Part shown: one piece after another, positions 15,017 to 24,636 of the stretch
Position numbering within the stretch: position 1 is the stretch's first letter
Layout: every line of letters starts with the position of its first letter
Assembly (NCBI GenBank): GCA_965202845.1
Contig: OZ241856.1
Coordinates: forward strand, 2,790,001 to 2,854,000
From: CBDATA01 sp965202845
GTDB taxonomy: Bacteria > Acidobacteriota > Vicinamibacteria > Marinacidobacterales > Marinacidobacteraceae
Reading direction: 5' to 3'
Length of the DNA stretch: 64,000 nucleotides
Position numbers and translations under genes: made by a program
The notes under the pieces: generated by a model
Told to the model about the DNA's origin: nothing
Seen by the model: the letters and a program-made list of their open reading frames with translations, nothing else
Database searches by the model: none

Positions 15017-15951
15017 TGGAAGCGACCGTCCTCTCCATTCCGGACATGCATGCCCCGGGGATCCGGCCGCGTCCGCATCATCACGTCCCGGCGCTCCGGG
15101 ACGCGGTGCTCCGGTTTCTGGCGCCGGTCGCCGGCGGGCGGTATCTCGACGGGACGTTCGGCCGCGGGGGGCACAGCGAGGCGCTGCTCTCCGCCGCGCC
15201 CGGCAGCCGGGTGCTCGCGCTCGACAAGGATCCGGAGGCGGCCGAAGCGGCGGCGGCGCTCTCCGCCCGGGCGCCGGGGTTCCGCTTCCGCCAGGCGGAC
15301 TTCGGCGACCTCGACCGCGAGCTGGCGCGGGAGGGTTGGGACCGGGTGGACGGCATCCTGCTGGACCTCGGCGTCTCCAGTCCGCAACTGGACAGCCCGG
15401 AACGGGGGTTTTCCCTGCGCGATCCGGGGCCGCTCGACATGCGTTTCGACCCCGGCGCGGGCGAGACCGCCGCCGAGTTGCTGAACCGCATGGAGGAGCG
15501 CGCCCTCGCCGACCTCCTCCACGCCTACGGCGAGCCGCGCTCCCGGGCCATCGCCCGGCGGATCGTGGAGCGTCGTCCGCTCGGAACCACCCGGGACCTC
15601 CGGGCGGCGGTGATCGCGGCCACCGGGCCGGGAAGGGGAGGACGCGATCCCGCGACCCGCACGTTCCTTGCGGTGCGGGCCGCCGTCAACCGCGAGAACG
15701 AGGCGCTCGCGGCGGCGCTCGAAGCCGGCCCCCGCCATCTCGCTCCGGACGGCGTCATGGCGGTGATCGCCTGGCATTCGGAGGAGGACCGACCGGTCAA
15801 GCAGCGTTTCCGCGCGCTCGCCCGGAGCGCGGAATTCACGCTCGAGACCCGACGTCCGGAGACCCCCTCCGAGGACGAGATCCGGAACAACCGCCGGGCG
15901 CGGAGCGCCCGACTGCGGGCGCTGCGCCGGGTCGGGGAGGACCCGCCATGA
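15016..15951 (+). CDS. rsmH: 16S rRNA m4C1402 methyltransferase RsmH
   Basis: S-adenosylmethionine-dependent methyltransferase acting on C1402 of 16S rRNA, 311 residues. SAM motif I is DGTFGRGGHSEALL. The family blocks GILLDLGVSSPQLD, RGFSLRDPGPLDMRFD and IAWHSEEDRPVKQRF are all present. The ATG overlaps the mraZ stop (TGATG), and the end overlaps ftsL (ATGA). The stretch before HHHVPALRD is a few residues longer than in most homologues, so Met11 is an alternative start. Confidence 0.95.
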   Translation: MEATVLSIPDMHAPGIRPRPHHHVPALRDAVLRFLAPVAGGRYLDGTFGRGGHSEALLSAAPGSRVLALDKDPEAAEAAAALSARAPGFRFRQADFGDLDRELAREGWDRVDGILLDLGVSSPQLDSPERGFSLRDPGPLDMRFDPGAGETAAELLNRMEERALADLLHAYGEPRSRAIARRIVERRPLGTTRDLRAAVIAATGPGRGGRDPATRTFLAVRAAVNRENEALAAALEAGPRHLAPDGVMAVIAWHSEEDRPVKQRFRALARSAEFTLETRRPETPSEDEIRNNRRARSARLRALRRVGEDPP

Positions 15952-16358
15952 TCCGCCACCAGGGAAGCGTCGGGTATCGGCCCGGAAACGAATGGCTCAG
16001 GCGCGCCGCCGATCCGGTTCGCTACCGGGCCCTGCTCCGGATCGGGTTGATCGGCGTACTGGCGCTGCTCGCCATTCTCGCGGCCTACTGGCCCCGCCAC
16101 GAAGCAGTGCGCCTCGGCTATCGCACCGAGGAGCTCCGGGAGGAGAAGGAGCGCCTCGAGCGCGAGATCGAGCGCCTTCAGCTTCGCCTGGGCGAACTCG
16201 CGAATCCGGAACGGGTGGAGCGTTTGTCCCGGGAGCGCCTCGGTCTGGACCTCCCGTCGCAGGTCGCGGTTCTGGACGATGCGCCCCGCCCGGCGTCCCG
16301 GACCGCCGGTGGCGGCGGTGGCGGCGCCGCGAGCTCCGGAGCGTCGCCGCGACGATGA
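15948..16358 (+). CDS. ftsL: Cell division protein FtsL-like
   Basis: 136-residue bitopic membrane protein in the ftsL position. It has a short cytoplasmic N-terminus, one membrane helix at about residues 31-47 (GLIGVLALLAILAAYW), a periplasmic leucine-zipper-like coiled coil (LREEKERLEREIERLQLRL) and an NPERVERLSRERLGL segment typical of FtsL/DivIC. The tail is Gly/Ala-rich and not conserved. It would join FtsQ and FtsB in the divisome. Identity rests on topology and gene order, since FtsL sequences diverge quickly. Confidence 0.82.
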   Translation: MIRHQGSVGYRPGNEWLRRAADPVRYRALLRIGLIGVLALLAILAAYWPRHEAVRLGYRTEELREEKERLEREIERLQLRLGELANPERVERLSRERLGLDLPSQVAVLDDAPRPASRTAGGGGGGAASSGASPRR

Positions 16359-18208
16359 CCGCAAGAAGGAAGAAGGCGTCGGCCGCTCCGACGCTCTTCG
16401 GGGCGCCGGCGCCCGAATCGGCGCCCCGGTCGTTCCCGACCGACCGGATGCGCGCCCGGATCCTGCTGGCGCTGGGCGGCCTCGCGCTCTGGGCGGCGCT
16501 TCTGGGCGGAACCCTCTTCCACCTGCAAATCCTGCGGCACGAGGACATGGAGGCGCGCGCCGTCCAGCAGCGGGAGCAGCGCGCGTCCATCCCCCCGCGG
16601 CGCGGCGAAATCCTGGATCGGGACGGCCGCCCGCTCGCGATGAGCATCCTGCGGGATTCGCTCCACGTGACGCCGTCGGACTACCGGCCGGAGGACATCC
16701 CCGTCGCATCCCGGGTGCTGGGGGCCTGTCTCGAGGTCCCGCCGGAGGAGATCGGGAAGGCGCTGCGGCGGAAATCGAATTTCAGCTGGCTCAAGCGCCG
16801 CGTCGCGCCGGAGGAGTCGGCGTGCGCCCGGGAGACCGGCCATCCGGTCGGGGTCCGCGAGGAGTACGGGCGCGCCTGGCCGGGAGGGCGGCTGGCGGCG
16901 CAGGTGCTCGGCTTCACCGGATCCGAGAACAACGGGCTGGGCGGGGTCGAAAGCGCCTGGGACGAGGCGTTGCGGGGCGAGCCGGGAACCCTGCTGTTCG
17001 CCATCAACGGCCGCCGGGAGAGCCACCGCAGCCGGATCGAGAAACAGCCCCGGCCCGGACAGGATGTCCAGCTCACGCTCGACCTCCGGGTGCAGACCAT
17101 CCTCGAGGAGGAGCTGGCGCGCGGGGTGGAGGAAATCGGCGCCTCCGGGGGCGTCGCCATCCTCGTGGAGACCCGGACCGGGGACATCCTCGGCATGGCG
17201 CACGTCCCGTTCTTCGAGCCGGAGCGCTACCAGAAGTATCCGGCCCGGAACCGTGCGAACCGCGCGATCTCCACGCCCTGGGAGCCGGGTTCGGTGTTCA
17301 AGCTGGTCGCCTTCGCCGCCGCGCTGAACGAGGGCTTGACCTACGAACGGGAGGAGTTCGACACCGGCGAAGGCTCGACTTCCGTCGGCCGCCGCACCAT
17401 CCACGACTGGAAGCCGCTCGGCGTCCTGACCCTGGAAGAGGCGTTCGCCCATTCCTCCAACATCGGGACGCTCCGGTTGGCGCAGCGCCTCGGACCGGAT
17501 CGGTTCCACAGCTACATCGAGCGTTTCGGCTTCGGCCGCCCGACCGGCATCGGCATCAAGGGGGAGAGTCGGGGGATCGTGCCCCGGCGGTGGCGCCCCA
17601 TCCGGCTGGCGACGGTGTCCTTCGGCCAGGGGATCGCGGTGACCCCGGCGCAGATGGTCCAGGCGACGAACGTTCTGGCGAACGGCGGCGTCCGGGTTCC
17701 GCTCCGGCTGGTGCGGTCGGTCGGCGGGGTTCCGGTGGAGGCGGCGGCGGCGCCCGGCGAGCGGGTCGTCAGCGAGGCGACCGCCGCCCGGATGCGGACC
17801 CTGATGGAGCGGGTCGTCGCGGACGGAACCGGCGGCGCGGCGGCTGCGCCCGGATTTCGGATCGCCGGAAAGACCGGAACCGCCCAGAAGGCGGCGTCCG
17901 GCGGATACTCGAAAACCGAGTTCGCGTCCTCGTTCGCCGGATTCGCGCCGGCCGGCGCCCCGCGGTTCACCGCGGTGGTGATCCTCGACGCGGAAAAACC
18001 CCGGCACAGCGCCGCATTCGCGGCCCAGGTGTTCGGGAGGATCGCGGCCCGGACGCTCTGGCGCTACCGCCTGCCCGGGAGCGACGCCGAACGGATCGCG
18101 GCCCGCGTCGGGAACGAACGGGATGCGTCCATCGCCCGGGTCGCCGACCGGACGTCGCTGCGCGACCGGGTCGCCCGGTTCGTGAAGGGGGGGACATCCG
18201 AACCATGA
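16355..18208 (+). CDS. ftsI: Peptidoglycan D,D-transpeptidase (class B PBP) FtsI
   Basis: 617-residue septal transpeptidase that crosslinks peptidoglycan at division. A cytoplasmic tail and one membrane helix (about residues 30-52) precede the PBP dimerisation domain (PPRRGEILDRDGRPLA). The transpeptidase domain carries all three penicillin-binding motifs: SVFK (Ser about 313), SSN (about 367) and KTG (about 506). There is no C-terminal PASTA domain. The start overlaps the ftsL stop and the stop overlaps the murE start, both as ATGA. Confidence 0.95.
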   Translation: MTARRKKASAAPTLFGAPAPESAPRSFPTDRMRARILLALGGLALWAALLGGTLFHLQILRHEDMEARAVQQREQRASIPPRRGEILDRDGRPLAMSILRDSLHVTPSDYRPEDIPVASRVLGACLEVPPEEIGKALRRKSNFSWLKRRVAPEESACARETGHPVGVREEYGRAWPGGRLAAQVLGFTGSENNGLGGVESAWDEALRGEPGTLLFAINGRRESHRSRIEKQPRPGQDVQLTLDLRVQTILEEELARGVEEIGASGGVAILVETRTGDILGMAHVPFFEPERYQKYPARNRANRAISTPWEPGSVFKLVAFAAALNEGLTYEREEFDTGEGSTSVGRRTIHDWKPLGVLTLEEAFAHSSNIGTLRLAQRLGPDRFHSYIERFGFGRPTGIGIKGESRGIVPRRWRPIRLATVSFGQGIAVTPAQMVQATNVLANGGVRVPLRLVRSVGGVPVEAAAAPGERVVSEATAARMRTLMERVVADGTGGAAAAPGFRIAGKTGTAQKAASGGYSKTEFASSFAGFAPAGAPRFTAVVILDAEKPRHSAAFAAQVFGRIAARTLWRYRLPGSDAERIAARVGNERDASIARVADRTSLRDRVARFVKGGTSEP

Positions 18209-19704
18209 ACCCCGCACCGATCCCGCGCCGGCTCGGCGTGATCGTCTCCGGGGAGTGGCCGGACCTCGCGCCGGGCGCCGCCGACGCCATGGTTTCCGGC
18301 ATCGCCAGCGATTCGAGGGCGGTCCGGCCGGGCGATCTCTTCGTGGCGATCCGGGGCGCCGGCCATGACGGACATGACTTCATCCCGGATGCGGTCCGCG
18401 CCGGCGCCGCCGCCGTCCTGGTGGAGCGCGCGCCGGAGGGCGTCGCCGTCCCGTGGGTCCGGGTCAAGGACACCCGGAGATCGCTCGGCTCGGTGGCGGC
18501 GGTGTTCCACGGGGATCCCTCGGATGCGGTCGCGCTCGCCGGAGTGACCGGAACCAACGGGAAGACCACGACCTGCTGGCTGCTGGACGCCGCCTTCTTC
18601 CGGCTCACCGGCGCCAGCCTGCTGACCGGAACGCTCGGAACCCGCCTCCGAACCGCCGACTTCAAGGTCCGCGGGGAGGCCGGGCTGACCACCGGCTCGC
18701 CCGTCGCGCTCCAGGCCCTGCTCGACCAGGCGCGCCGCCGCGGGTGCCGGTTCGGCGCTGTCGAGTGTTCGTCGCACGGCCTCCACCAGGGGCGCCTCCA
18801 GGGGGTGTTCTTCCGGGCGGCGGTCTTCACGAATTTGACGCCCGACCATCTCGACTACCACGGCGACCTCGAGGCGTACCACCAGGCGAAGCGGCTGCTC
18901 TTCACCGAGCATCTGCGCGGCGGCGGAACCGCGGGGATCGGAATCGACAATCCGGGCGGGGTCCGGATGGAGCGGGAGATCGCGGCGCGCCGGTCGGACA
19001 TCGTGATTTCGACTTTCGGCGCCGCTCCGACCGCCCATGTGCGCATCCTCGGAACCGGTTCCGGGGAGGAAGTGCGCCTGGGGACGCCGGCCGGGGAACA
19101 GCGGATCCGCTCCGCCATGCCCGGCGCCTTCGCCGCGCGCAATCTGGCGGCCGCCTGGACCGCGCTTTTCGGGATGGAATTCCCCCCCGAAGACATCACC
19201 GAAGCGCTTTCGGAGGCGGCCCCGCCCCCCGGCCGCATGGAGAAGGTGTCCGAAGACCCCCTGGTGCTGGTGGACTTCGCGCACACCCCGGACGCCCTGG
19301 ATCAGGCGCTTCAAGCGGCCCGCGGCCTGGTCGACGGAGGCCGGCTCTGGGTGGTGTTCGGCTGCGGCGGCGACCGGGATCCCGGAAAGCGCGGCCCGAT
19401 GGGCCGGATCGCGGCGCGCCGGGCCGACCGGGTGGTGCTCACCGAGGACAATTCCCGAAGCGAGGACCCGGAGCGAATTCTCGCCGCCATCCGCGAGGGG
19501 GCGGAGGCGGAACGCGCCGGCTCGGTGACCGCCTGCGAGCCGGACCGGGGGCGCGCCATCCGGCGCGCGGTGGGCGGGGCGGAGCCCGGGGACGTCGTGC
19601 TGGTCGCCGGACGCGGCGCCGAGTCGCGCCAGCACACCGGGAGCGGAAGGGTCCGCTGCGACGACCGCGAACTCGTCCGCGGCGCCCTGGGGAGCGGACC
19701 GTGA
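18205..19704 (+). CDS. murE: UDP-MurNAc-tripeptide synthetase MurE
   Basis: Mur ligase adding the third amino acid to UDP-MurNAc-L-Ala-D-Glu, 499 residues. The ATP loop is GVTGTNGKTTT. The motif that selects the third residue reads DNSR, near the DNPR of meso-diaminopimelate enzymes and retaining the Arg, so meso-DAP is the likely substrate. The C-terminal signature, usually GKGHE, reads GRGAE here, which is unusual. It overlaps its neighbours by ATGA and GTGA. Confidence 0.93.
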   Translation: MNPAPIPRRLGVIVSGEWPDLAPGAADAMVSGIASDSRAVRPGDLFVAIRGAGHDGHDFIPDAVRAGAAAVLVERAPEGVAVPWVRVKDTRRSLGSVAAVFHGDPSDAVALAGVTGTNGKTTTCWLLDAAFFRLTGASLLTGTLGTRLRTADFKVRGEAGLTTGSPVALQALLDQARRRGCRFGAVECSSHGLHQGRLQGVFFRAAVFTNLTPDHLDYHGDLEAYHQAKRLLFTEHLRGGGTAGIGIDNPGGVRMEREIAARRSDIVISTFGAAPTAHVRILGTGSGEEVRLGTPAGEQRIRSAMPGAFAARNLAAAWTALFGMEFPPEDITEALSEAAPPPGRMEKVSEDPLVLVDFAHTPDALDQALQAARGLVDGGRLWVVFGCGGDRDPGKRGPMGRIAARRADRVVLTEDNSRSEDPERILAAIREGAEAERAGSVTACEPDRGRAIRRAVGGAEPGDVVLVAGRGAESRQHTGSGRVRCDDRELVRGALGSGP

Positions 19705-21059
19705 AGTTTTCCGCCCGGCAGGCGGCGCTCGCCATGAAGGGGGAGCTGGTCGGGCCGGACTTCGCGTGCGACGGGGCTTCCATCGACAGCCGCGCCGTGC
19801 GTCCCGGGCAGCTCTTCTTCGCGATCCGGGGCCGGCGCGACGGCGCCCGGTTCGCGCCCGCCGCCCTCGAGGCGGGCGCGGCGGGCGCGGTGGTGGAACG
19901 GGGCGCGCCCCATGCGTCGAAGGGCCTCATCCGGGTGGAGGACACCATCGCCGCGCTCGCCGCGCTGGCGCGCTGCCTGCGGCTCGAGCAGGGGCCGGAA
20001 GTGGTGGCCATCACCGGAAGCGTCGGCAAGACGACGACCCGGGAGGCGGCGGCGCGGGCGATCGGCGCCTCCCGGACGGTGTTTTCGAGCCCGGGCAACT
20101 GGAACAACCACCTCGGCGTGCCGCTCTCGATCCTCGCCGCCGGAGACCAGGACATCTGGGTGATGGAGCTCGCCATGTCGGCGCCGGGAGAGATCCGCGA
20201 CCTCGCCGGCATCGTGGTTCCCGACTGCGGGCTGATCACCGCGGTCGAGCCGGCGCATCTGGAAGGGGTCGGCGGGAGCGTCGACGGCGTGGCCGCCGCC
20301 AAGGGCGAGCTGTTCGAGGCGCTGCCCCCGGACGCCACCGCGCTGATCGCCGTCGACGAGGACCGGATTCTTGCCCAGGCCGACCGGTTTCCCGGACACC
20401 GCATCACCTTCGGGTTCCGGGAGGAGGGCGCGGACATCGGCGGGCGGGGCTACGCGAGGACGGAGAACGGGCTGCGGTTCGAAGCGCGCGCCTTCGGCGG
20501 CGACTGGCAGACGGTCCGCTGCGGACTTTCCGGCGCGCACAACGCCCGGAATGTTCTGGGCGGCCTGGCCGCGGCGGTGGCGATGGGGGTTCCGCTCGAC
20601 CGGGCGGCCGCCGGGGTCGCCTCCCTGGCGCCGCTCCCCGGCCGGGGTGCGCGGGTTCCGCTCGCCGGCGGCGCCGTCGCCATCGACGAGACCTACAACT
20701 CCAGCCCGGCGGGGCTTCGCGCCGCCATCGCCGACCTCGCCGAAACGCCGGCTCGCCGCCGGATTCTGGTGGCCGGCGCCATGCGCGAGCTGGGCGACCA
20801 GAGCGCCGATCTCCACGCGGAGTGCGGCGTCTGCGCCGCCGAAGCCGGTCTGGACCGGGTCCTCGGAGTGGGCGCCCTGGGACGGAGGATCGCCCAGGCG
20901 GCCGGCCGGGCCGGGGTTCCGGCGGAGGCGTTCGAGACCCTCGAGGAGGTGGCGGAGGCGGTGTCCGGCGCCATCCGGGAGGGCGACCTGGTCCTCTTCA
21001 AGGCGTCCCGGGCGGTGGGACTCGAACGGGCGCTCGAGCGCCTGAAGGCGGACGCCTGA
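19701..21059 (+). CDS. murF: UDP-MurNAc-tripeptide:D-Ala-D-Ala ligase MurF
   Basis: 452-residue Mur ligase joining D-Ala-D-Ala to UDP-MurNAc-tripeptide. The P-loop is ITGSVGKTTTREA. It is followed by the MurF-type NWNNHLGVPLSIL and MELAMSAPGEI blocks, and DETYNSSPAGLRAAI near the C-terminal domain. The GTG start overlaps the murE stop (GTGA), and the stop overlaps the mraY ATG. No ddl gene for D-Ala-D-Ala synthesis lies in the cluster. Confidence 0.95.
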   Translation: MKFSARQAALAMKGELVGPDFACDGASIDSRAVRPGQLFFAIRGRRDGARFAPAALEAGAAGAVVERGAPHASKGLIRVEDTIAALAALARCLRLEQGPEVVAITGSVGKTTTREAAARAIGASRTVFSSPGNWNNHLGVPLSILAAGDQDIWVMELAMSAPGEIRDLAGIVVPDCGLITAVEPAHLEGVGGSVDGVAAAKGELFEALPPDATALIAVDEDRILAQADRFPGHRITFGFREEGADIGGRGYARTENGLRFEARAFGGDWQTVRCGLSGAHNARNVLGGLAAAVAMGVPLDRAAAGVASLAPLPGRGARVPLAGGAVAIDETYNSSPAGLRAAIADLAETPARRRILVAGAMRELGDQSADLHAECGVCAAEAGLDRVLGVGALGRRIAQAAGRAGVPAEAFETLEEVAEAVSGAIREGDLVLFKASRAVGLERALERLKADA

Positions 21060-22138
21060 TGCTCGCCGATCTGCTCTACGGACTCGCCGACCAGGTGGGG
21101 GCGTTCAACGTGTTCCGCTATGTGACGGTGCGCACCGCCGCCGCCACCGTGACCGCGCTCCTGCTGTCGCTGGGGCTGGGACCGTGGCTGATCCGCGGGC
21201 TCCGGTGCTTCCAGGTCGGCGAGCGGATCCGGAGCGACGGCCCCAGGGAGCATCAGGCGAAGGCCGGCACGCCGACCATGGGCGGCGTGCTGATCGTCGG
21301 CTCGATCCTGGTCGGCGCCGTCCTGTGGGCGGACCTCGGAAACGAGCTGATCCAGGCTGCGATCTTCGCCACGCTCGGCTATGCGGCGCTGGGCTTTTTC
21401 GATGACTACCGGAAGCTCACCGGGCGGGGCGGGTTGCGAATTCTCCCCAAATTCCTGGCGCAGGCGGCGATCGGCGCGCTGACCGGCCTGTTCCTCCTCT
21501 GGTGCGCCGAGGCCGGCTCGTTCACCACCCAGGTGGTGGTTCCCTTCTACAAGGCGTTCCAGCCCGAGCTGGGGTGGGCGCTCGCGCCGGCGGCGGCGCT
21601 GGTGCTGGTCGCGTCCTCCAACGCGGTGAACCTGACCGACGGCCTCGACGGACTCGCGTCCGGGTGCGTGGTGGTGGCGGCCGCCGCCTTCGCGGCGCTC
21701 GCCTACCTGTCGGGGCATGCGGAGTTCTCCTCCTACCTGGACATCGTGCACGTCGCCGGCGTCTCCGAGGTCACCGTCTTCGGAGGGGCCGTGGTCGGCG
21801 CGGCGCTCGGGTTCCTCTGGTTCAACGCCCATCCCGCCCAGGTCTTCATGGGCGATGTGGGTTCGCTCGCGCTCGGCGCCGCGGTCGGCATCCAGGCGGT
21901 GCTGATCCGCCAGGAAGCGCTGCTGGTGCTGGTCGGCGGAGTGTTCGTCATCGAGGCCGCCTCGGTGCTCTTGCAGGTCGCGAGCTTCAAGCTGACCGGT
22001 CGCCGGGTGTTCCGCATGGCGCCCATCCACCACCACTTCGAGCTCGCCGGCTGGAAGGAGTCGCAGATCAGCGTCCGCTTCTGGATCGTTGCGCTGCTGT
22101 GCGCCCTGGCCACCCTCACCACCCTCAAGTTGCGATGA
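21059..22138 (+). CDS. mraY: Phospho-MurNAc-pentapeptide transferase MraY
   Basis: Integral membrane enzyme making lipid I from UDP-MurNAc-pentapeptide and undecaprenyl phosphate, 359 residues with about ten membrane segments. Signature motifs are present: KAGTPTMGG, the aspartate pair GFFDDYRKL, NAVNLTDGLDGLASG and the histidine-rich MAPIHHHFELAGW. Start and stop positions match the family. Confidence 0.96.
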   Translation: MLADLLYGLADQVGAFNVFRYVTVRTAAATVTALLLSLGLGPWLIRGLRCFQVGERIRSDGPREHQAKAGTPTMGGVLIVGSILVGAVLWADLGNELIQAAIFATLGYAALGFFDDYRKLTGRGGLRILPKFLAQAAIGALTGLFLLWCAEAGSFTTQVVVPFYKAFQPELGWALAPAAALVLVASSNAVNLTDGLDGLASGCVVVAAAAFAALAYLSGHAEFSSYLDIVHVAGVSEVTVFGGAVVGAALGFLWFNAHPAQVFMGDVGSLALGAAVGIQAVLIRQEALLVLVGGVFVIEAASVLLQVASFKLTGRRVFRMAPIHHHFELAGWKESQISVRFWIVALLCALATLTTLKLR

Positions 22139-22141
22139 CCG

Positions 22142-23554
22142 ATGCCCACTCCGCGCGACTGGCTGCCCGGCCCCCGGATTCTGGTGCTGGGGGCGGGGGT
22201 CAGCGGCCTGGCGGCGGCGCGGTTCCTGACGGCGGCGGGACGCGAGGTCACGGTGGTCGACGTCCGGCCGGAAGCCGAGCTCGGGAACGCGCCGGCGCTC
22301 CGGGACCTGGGAGTCCGCCTGCGGACCGGGGAGGATTCCCGGACCCTGCCGGACGACCCGGCGCTGGTGATCGCGAGCCCGGGCGCGCCTCCCTCGGCGC
22401 CGATCCTCCGCGCCGCGCGGGAGCGCCGGGTTCCGGTGTGGGGGGAGATGGAGCTCGGATACCGGGCGCTCGGCGAGCCGGCGGATCGGATCCTCGCGGT
22501 GACCGGAACCAAGGGCAAATCCAGCACCGTGACCCTGCTGGCGGCGGCGCTTCGCCACCACGGGATCGACGCGCGGGCGGTCGGGAACCTGGGGGCGCCG
22601 CTCACCGCGCTCGCCGGCGCCTTTCCGCCCTCCTGCGTGGCGGTGGTCGAGGCGTCGAGCTTCCAGCTGGCTTCGGTCCGGCGGTTCCGCGCCGGCATCG
22701 CGGCGCTGCTGGCGATCGCCGAGGATCATCTGGACTGGCACCCGGATCGCGCCCACTACCACCATTCCAAGAGCCGCATCCTCGCGGCCCAGCAGCCGGG
22801 AGACCATGCGGTGTTTGACGCGGCGGATCCGGTGGCGTCCACGCTGGCCCGGTCGGCGGTCGAGACGACCGGCGCATCGCTCCTGCCCTTCGGGGGACCG
22901 CCCGGCGCCTCGGAACCGGAAGTCGTCTTCGCCGACAGGCGTCTGGTGTTGCGCCGGGGCGCTTCCGGGGAGCGGGTTCTGGCCGATCTGTCGGGGATGA
23001 CGCTGGCCGGACCGCACCAGGAGCGAAACCTGGCGGCGGCGGCGGCCGCCGCGTCCCTGGTCGGGGTTTCGCGCGCCTCGATCGAGGCGGCGGCCGCCGG
23101 GTTCGCCGGGTTGCCCCATGCGCTCGAGGAGCTGCCGCCGACCGCTGGCGGCGTACGTTTCGTGAACGATTCGCGCGCCACCAGCCTGCTGGCTGTCCGG
23201 GCCGCGCTCCGGGCGCTTCAAGAGCGCGGGAATCCGCCGGTGCGGCTCATCCTGGGCGGCATCCTCAAGGGAGGCCGCTTTTCCGATCTGGACGGCGACT
23301 TGGGCGCGGTGGTCCGCATCCACGCCATCGGCGCCTCCCGGGACCGGATCGTCCGGGAGCTGGCCGCGTCGGTTCCGGTGTCCCCGGCGGCGTCCCTGGA
23401 CGAGGCTGTCGCAAGGGCGCATGCCGAGGCGGCGCCCGGCGACGTGGCGCTTTTGTCCCCCGGCTGTTCCAGCTTCGACGACTTCCGCGATTACCGCGAC
23501 CGGGGCGAGCGGTTCCGCGCCCTCGCCGCCCGCTTCTCGGGGAAGGCGCCATGA
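22142..23554 (+). CDS. murD: UDP-MurNAc-L-Ala:D-Glu ligase MurD
   Basis: 470-residue Mur ligase adding D-Glu. An N-terminal Rossmann-like fold (VLGAGVSGLAAARFL) binds the UDP moiety. The ATP loop is TGTKGKSSTV, and the ELSSFQL-type segment appears here as EASSFQLASV. Later come HALEELPPTAGGVRFVNDSRAT and the C-terminal LLSPGCSSFDDFRDYRDRG signature. The ATG is 3 bp after the mraY stop, and the end overlaps ftsW. Confidence 0.95.
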   Translation: MPTPRDWLPGPRILVLGAGVSGLAAARFLTAAGREVTVVDVRPEAELGNAPALRDLGVRLRTGEDSRTLPDDPALVIASPGAPPSAPILRAARERRVPVWGEMELGYRALGEPADRILAVTGTKGKSSTVTLLAAALRHHGIDARAVGNLGAPLTALAGAFPPSCVAVVEASSFQLASVRRFRAGIAALLAIAEDHLDWHPDRAHYHHSKSRILAAQQPGDHAVFDAADPVASTLARSAVETTGASLLPFGGPPGASEPEVVFADRRLVLRRGASGERVLADLSGMTLAGPHQERNLAAAAAAASLVGVSRASIEAAAAGFAGLPHALEELPPTAGGVRFVNDSRATSLLAVRAALRALQERGNPPVRLILGGILKGGRFSDLDGDLGAVVRIHAIGASRDRIVRELAASVPVSPAASLDEAVARAHAEAAPGDVALLSPGCSSFDDFRDYRDRGERFRALAARFSGKAP

Positions 23555-24636
23555 GAGCGCGCTCGGTCGCCCCCGATCCGGTGTTCTTCGGACTCACGGT
23601 GGCGCTGGTGTGCTTCGGGCTCGCCATGCTCTTCAGCGCTTCGGCCTTCGTCGCCGAAGCCAGCGGACGCGAACCCTCCTGGTTCGTGCTGCGGCAGGCG
23701 CTCTGGGCCGTTTTCGGCGTCGGCCTGATGATGGTCCTGGCCCGGTTCGACTATCGGCGCTTCAACCGCCCGCAGGTCATGGCGGTCCTCGTCGGTCTGA
23801 GTCTTCTGGCGCTCACCGCGACGCACCTGTCCGCTCCGCTGAACAACACCTCCCGCTGGCTGCGGATCGGGGGATTCTCGGCGCAGCCCTCCGAATTCGT
23901 GAAGGTGGCGCTGGTTCTGATTCTGGCGCACCAGATGGCGACGCGGGCGCCCGACCGGCTGCGCGGCCTGCTGATGCCGCTTCTGACCATCGGCGCGCTG
24001 GGATGGCTGGTGTTCTTGCAGCGCGATCTGGGCGCCGCGACCCTGCTGGCGCTGATCGGCGCGGCCGTCCTGGGAATCGGCGGCGCCCGCTTCCGGCATC
24101 TCGCGCTTCTGGGCGCGGCGTGCGCCAGCCTGTTCGCCCTGGGGGTGCTGGCCGACGGGTACCGGGTTCGGCGCATCCTCACGTTCCTCGACCCCTTCAA
24201 GGATCCGCTGGGCGACGGGTTCCAGCTGATCCAGTCGCTCATCGCCCTGGGCGTCGGCGGGGTTTCGGGCGTCGGCTTCACCGGGAGCGAGCAGAAGATG
24301 CTCTACCTTCCGGTGCCGCACGCCGATTTCATCTTCTCGGTGATCGGCGAGGAGTTCGGCTTCCTCGGCGCCTCGCTGGTGGTGCTCGCCTTCGGCGCGT
24401 GGGCGGCGCGGGGCCTCATGATCGCGATGCGGTCTCCCGATTCGTTCGGGATGCTGGTGGGCGCCGGCGCGGTGCTGGCGGTCGGCCTCCAGGCGTTCCT
24501 CCACATCAGCGTCACCGTCGGCCTGCTGCCCACCACCGGCCTTCCGCTGCCCTTCATTTCCGCGGGAGGCTCCGCCCTGGTGAGCGCGCTCGCCGCTTCC
24601 GGCCTCGTGCTCTCGGTCTCCCAGGAGGCCGCATGA
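23551..24636 (+). CDS. ftsW: Septal peptidoglycan glycosyltransferase FtsW
   Basis: SEDS-family polymerase for septal glycan strands, 361 residues with about ten membrane helices. Conserved SEDS blocks are NNTSRWLRIGGFSAQPSEFVK, the LQRDLGAATL segment, HADFIFSVIGEEFGFLG, and the C-terminal GLLPTTGLPLPFISAGGSA. It pairs functionally with FtsI encoded upstream. ATGA overlaps lie at both ends. Confidence 0.96.
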   Translation: MRARSVAPDPVFFGLTVALVCFGLAMLFSASAFVAEASGREPSWFVLRQALWAVFGVGLMMVLARFDYRRFNRPQVMAVLVGLSLLALTATHLSAPLNNTSRWLRIGGFSAQPSEFVKVALVLILAHQMATRAPDRLRGLLMPLLTIGALGWLVFLQRDLGAATLLALIGAAVLGIGGARFRHLALLGAACASLFALGVLADGYRVRRILTFLDPFKDPLGDGFQLIQSLIALGVGGVSGVGFTGSEQKMLYLPVPHADFIFSVIGEEFGFLGASLVVLAFGAWAARGLMIAMRSPDSFGMLVGAGAVLAVGLQAFLHISVTVGLLPTTGLPLPFISAGGSALVSALAASGLVLSVSQEAA